A stretch of 7,702 nucleotides of DNA, taken from assembly GCA_009777365.1 (NCBI GenBank), contig WRLZ01000031.1:1-7702 (forward strand), written 5' to 3'. The position numbers and the translations under genes are program-made. The notes below the pieces were generated by a model that was given only the letters and a program-made list of their open reading frames with translations, had not been told where the DNA came from and searched no databases. This document shows positions 6,241 through 7,702 of this stretch, one piece after another; position 1 is the stretch's first letter, and the number at the start of each line of letters is the position of its first letter. Origin of the DNA: Candidatus Saccharimonadota bacterium (lineage in GTDB: Bacteria; Patescibacteriota; Saccharimonadia; Saccharimonadales; Saccharimonadaceae).

Positions 6241-6675
6241 CTACCCCACCTCAAAACTTTCCGTCTTGAAATTAGAATAATACCGCCCGCGCTTGGCCGT
6301 GAATTTCAACACACAATAATCCGGATCCGTCACGCCTTTCCTATAATACATCGTATCCCCAAACTCCCAAATCATCTCCTTGCTCGCCGCATCCGTCAAT
6401 ACTTCCATCTCGCCCAAAAACTGAACCCCCTGATAATTAAACCTTCCTTTTTCATAAAAATACACGCATGCCTTTGGATTTTTCCTATACTGCGCCACCC
6501 GCTCACTCGACGTATTCGTGCTAAACCAAAACTCGCGAATCCCCTCTCGCTTCCTCGGCGCCAGCATCGCCTTCATATTCGGAAACCCATCCCCATCCAC
6601 CGACCCAATAAACGACACCTTCACGCCCTTCACCAACTTCTCGATTTTCTCATCCATATTCTTTATCCTACTCAT
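6241..6675 (-). CDS. Pyridoxamine 5'-phosphate oxidase-like split-barrel flavin protein
   Basis: The 144-residue product fits the small PNPOx-like / general stress protein 26 type of split beta-barrel, which usually binds FMN or a related cofactor as a dimer. Recognisable segments are VSFIGSVDGDGFPNMKAM (about 20-37), FWFSTNTSSERVAQYRKNPKACVYF (about 49-73), GVQFLGEMEVLTD (about 83-95) and the closing strand CVLKFTAKRGRYY (about 121-133). Size is typical. The substrate cannot be read; most members are not true vitamin B6 enzymes. Its ATG overlaps the end of the six-helix membrane gene by eight bases (GATGAGTAG), and a G-rich GGAGGGGG lies upstream. An in-frame internal ATG at codon 7 is the alternative start. 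It is the middle gene of the cassette inside lepA. Confidence 0.85.
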   Translation of the reverse strand: MSRIKNMDEKIEKLVKGVKVSFIGSVDGDGFPNMKAMLAPRKREGIREFWFSTNTSSERVAQYRKNPKACVYFYEKGRFNYQGVQFLGEMEVLTDAASKEMIWEFGDTMYYRKGVTDPDYCVLKFTAKRGRYYSNFKTESFEVG

Positions 6676-7273
6676 CTTCCACCCCCTCCCACCTCTCCGG
6701 CAAAAGCAAAAACGCGCCCATCACCCCCAAAAATATCGCCAAAAAAGCATTCTGATACACAAAGACATTCTGCCAAAACGCATCAAAATCCATAAACGCA
6801 TTAACCCCCATCGCCGCACTCATCAGCATCGCCAAAATAAGCACATTTCTGAATCTCTTCTCTCGCCAAAATATCGGCGTTAGATAAACATACAAAATCA
6901 CAATGAAAACAAACATCGTACGAGCAAAAATTATATGCAAAGCCTCAACAACCCCCGTCGTATGCGGAGCCAAACATAGCAAAAGAAAACATACGGAAAT
7001 CACACCAACAATAACTTTATAAAGTCCACCCAGATTCCACCTCCTCGGAATATACGAAAGAAGCGCATAAGCCGTCAGCCCCATACCAATCGAACCAATA
7101 ACCGCAAAAGCAATCATCGACCAAGTCTGCATCGCTATATGCCGACTTATCGTAAGCGACGCATCCTGCCAATTCACCACTGAAATAAACACCGCAATCA
7201 TTGCCATCATAGCCACACCAACCAGACCAAGCAGCCTCTCATTCCCCTCCAGCCTTAAAATCGCCCGCCTCAT
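6668..7273 (-). CDS. Six-helix integral membrane protein, unknown function (DUF998-like at best)
   Basis: The 201-residue product has six hydrophobic segments at about 15-34, 49-74, 85-102, 108-131, 141-160 and 170-191. Both ends are polar and short (MRRAILRLEGNER; PERWEGVEDE), and both are predicted inside. Histidines at 45, 104 and 113 lie near helix ends; whether they bind anything is unknown. Length and helix number recall the DUF998 group, but I see no decisive motif, so I leave it as a hypothetical membrane protein. The start is an ATGA overlap with the stop of the lepA N-terminal half, and the end overlaps the flavin-fold gene by eight bases. It is therefore co-translated with both. 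It is the first gene of the cassette that splits lepA. A membrane protein beside a flavin-fold protein and a two-cysteine membrane protein hints at a redox role, as inference only. Confidence 0.8.
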   Translation of the reverse strand: MRRAILRLEGNERLLGLVGVAMMAMIAVFISVVNWQDASLTISRHIAMQTWSMIAFAVIGSIGMGLTAYALLSYIPRRWNLGGLYKVIVGVISVCFLLLCLAPHTTGVVEALHIIFARTMFVFIVILYVYLTPIFWREKRFRNVLILAMLMSAAMGVNAFMDFDAFWQNVFVYQNAFLAIFLGVMGAFLLLPERWEGVEDE

Positions 7274-7702
7274 CTCGCCTCTTTCGCAAAATACTTCGTC
7301 AGCGTTACCGTATCCCCGACCCTCGCCTCTCGCGTCGTCTTGAGGTTCGTCACGATATACCCAATCTCCCCAGTCTCTAGCTTCACAAGAGGCGACATTT
7401 TCGGCGTGAGCTGCCCAATCTCCAACGCAACTCCATTCGCATCCGTCGCTAGCATTTTTATATTATCACCCTTCGCGAGGCTTCCATCCACCACTCGCAC
7501 ATAAAGCACCACCCCCCTATAATCATCAAAATACGAATCAAAAATCAGCGCCCTCAGCGGCCCATCCGCATTTCCCGTCGGCGCCGGCACCCGCTCGACG
7601 ATCGCCGCCAGAACCTTCTCTACATTCAGCCCCGTCTTCGCGCTCACCCCAATAATCTCTTCGGTAGAACACCCCAAAAGATTTATAATCTCCCTACTAA
7701 CT
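7270..7702 (-). CDS. lepA: Elongation factor 4 (LepA), N-terminal half (5' end off the window)
   Basis: The frame is open to the window edge, so this is the tail of a longer gene; 143 residues are visible. It begins within the GTPase domain. The G5-type motif SAKTG appears about 20 residues in, followed by VERVPAPTG and the domain II block GPLRALIFDSYFDDYRGVVLYVRVVDGSL. Next come TPKMSPLVKLETGEIGYIV and ARVGDTVTL, matching EF4 closely. It then stops with a TGA after KYFAKEAR, just where normal LepA enters the linker to domain III. The remainder of EF4 is a separate gene at 5974-5009. The stop overlaps the start of the following membrane gene by four bases (ATGA), so the truncation is a settled gene end rather than a frameshift. 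The GTP-binding P-loop must lie outside the window. Confidence 0.95.
   Translation of the reverse strand, partial: VSREIINLLGCSTEEIIGVSAKTGLNVEKVLAAIVERVPAPTGNADGPLRALIFDSYFDDYRGVVLYVRVVDGSLAKGDNIKMLATDANGVALEIGQLTPKMSPLVKLETGEIGYIVTNLKTTREARVGDTVTLTKYFAKEAR

Noticed and set aside
6240..6254. TTG start for the small two-cysteine protein
   Set aside because: It would place the start within the GAGGTGGGG ribosome site, whereas the ATG at 6239 has good spacing and follows the previous stop by one base.
4817..6883. Plus-strand open frames opposite ATPase, lepA and the cassette genes
   Set aside because: Products are unnaturally rich in Arg, His and Pro, as expected of antisense shadows, and the opposite strand encodes recognisable proteins.
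5975..7270. Frameshift or intein-like explanation for the broken lepA
   Set aside because: The halves are about 1.3 kb apart with complete unrelated genes between them, each half has its own start or stop, and no intein splicing motifs or self-splicing intron features are visible.
5009..7702. Use of an alternative genetic code (TGA as Gly)
   Set aside because: TGA ends the lepA N half and the small cysteine-bearing gene exactly where the next start codons lie, so it is an ordinary stop here.

Overview
The window looks like a chromosomal segment from a Candidate Phyla Radiation (Patescibacteria) bacterium, most plausibly Saccharibacteria-like. Three things point that way. First, a very long VirB6/TrbL-like type IV secretion membrane protein has the N-terminal globular domain plus multi-helix core typical of those genomes. 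Second, gene packing is extremely tight. Third, leaders are short. TGA and TAG both act as ordinary stops, so the recoded Gracilibacteria/SR1 code is not in use. Almost all coding is on the minus strand; only one small gene is on the plus strand. The taxon is inferred from protein character, not from a marker gene.

Right part (7702 to 5009, minus strand): five genes run head to tail with overlaps of 4 and 8 bases and gaps of 1 base. They are the end of the N-terminal half of elongation factor 4 (lepA, GTPase end plus domain II), a six-helix membrane protein, a pyridoxamine-phosphate-oxidase-like flavin-fold protein, a small one-helix membrane protein with two external cysteines, and then the complete C-terminal half of lepA. 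The two lepA halves fit end to end at the domain II / domain III linker with no obvious loss. This is a clean gene fission with a three-gene cassette lodged in the break, and it is the most striking feature here.

Middle part (5008 to 3415): a terminator-like 29-bp sequence and a promoter-bearing 21-bp sequence lie side by side after lepA, and recur separately further on: the 29-mer across the stop codon of the next gene, the 21-mer at the start of the VirB6-like gene. Between them sit an AAA_14/DUF4143 ATPase gene, with an elaborate leader of three identical arms, and a plus-strand gene for a 54-residue single-helix protein. The repeats suggest this block was inserted between lepA and the VirB6-like gene, or arose by duplication of their junction.

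Left part (3414 to 1): the VirB6/TrbL-like gene fills the rest and runs off the edge after 1138 codons. It has its own consensus-like promoter, placed so that its mRNA would be leaderless or nearly so. It and the small plus-strand gene are divergently transcribed.
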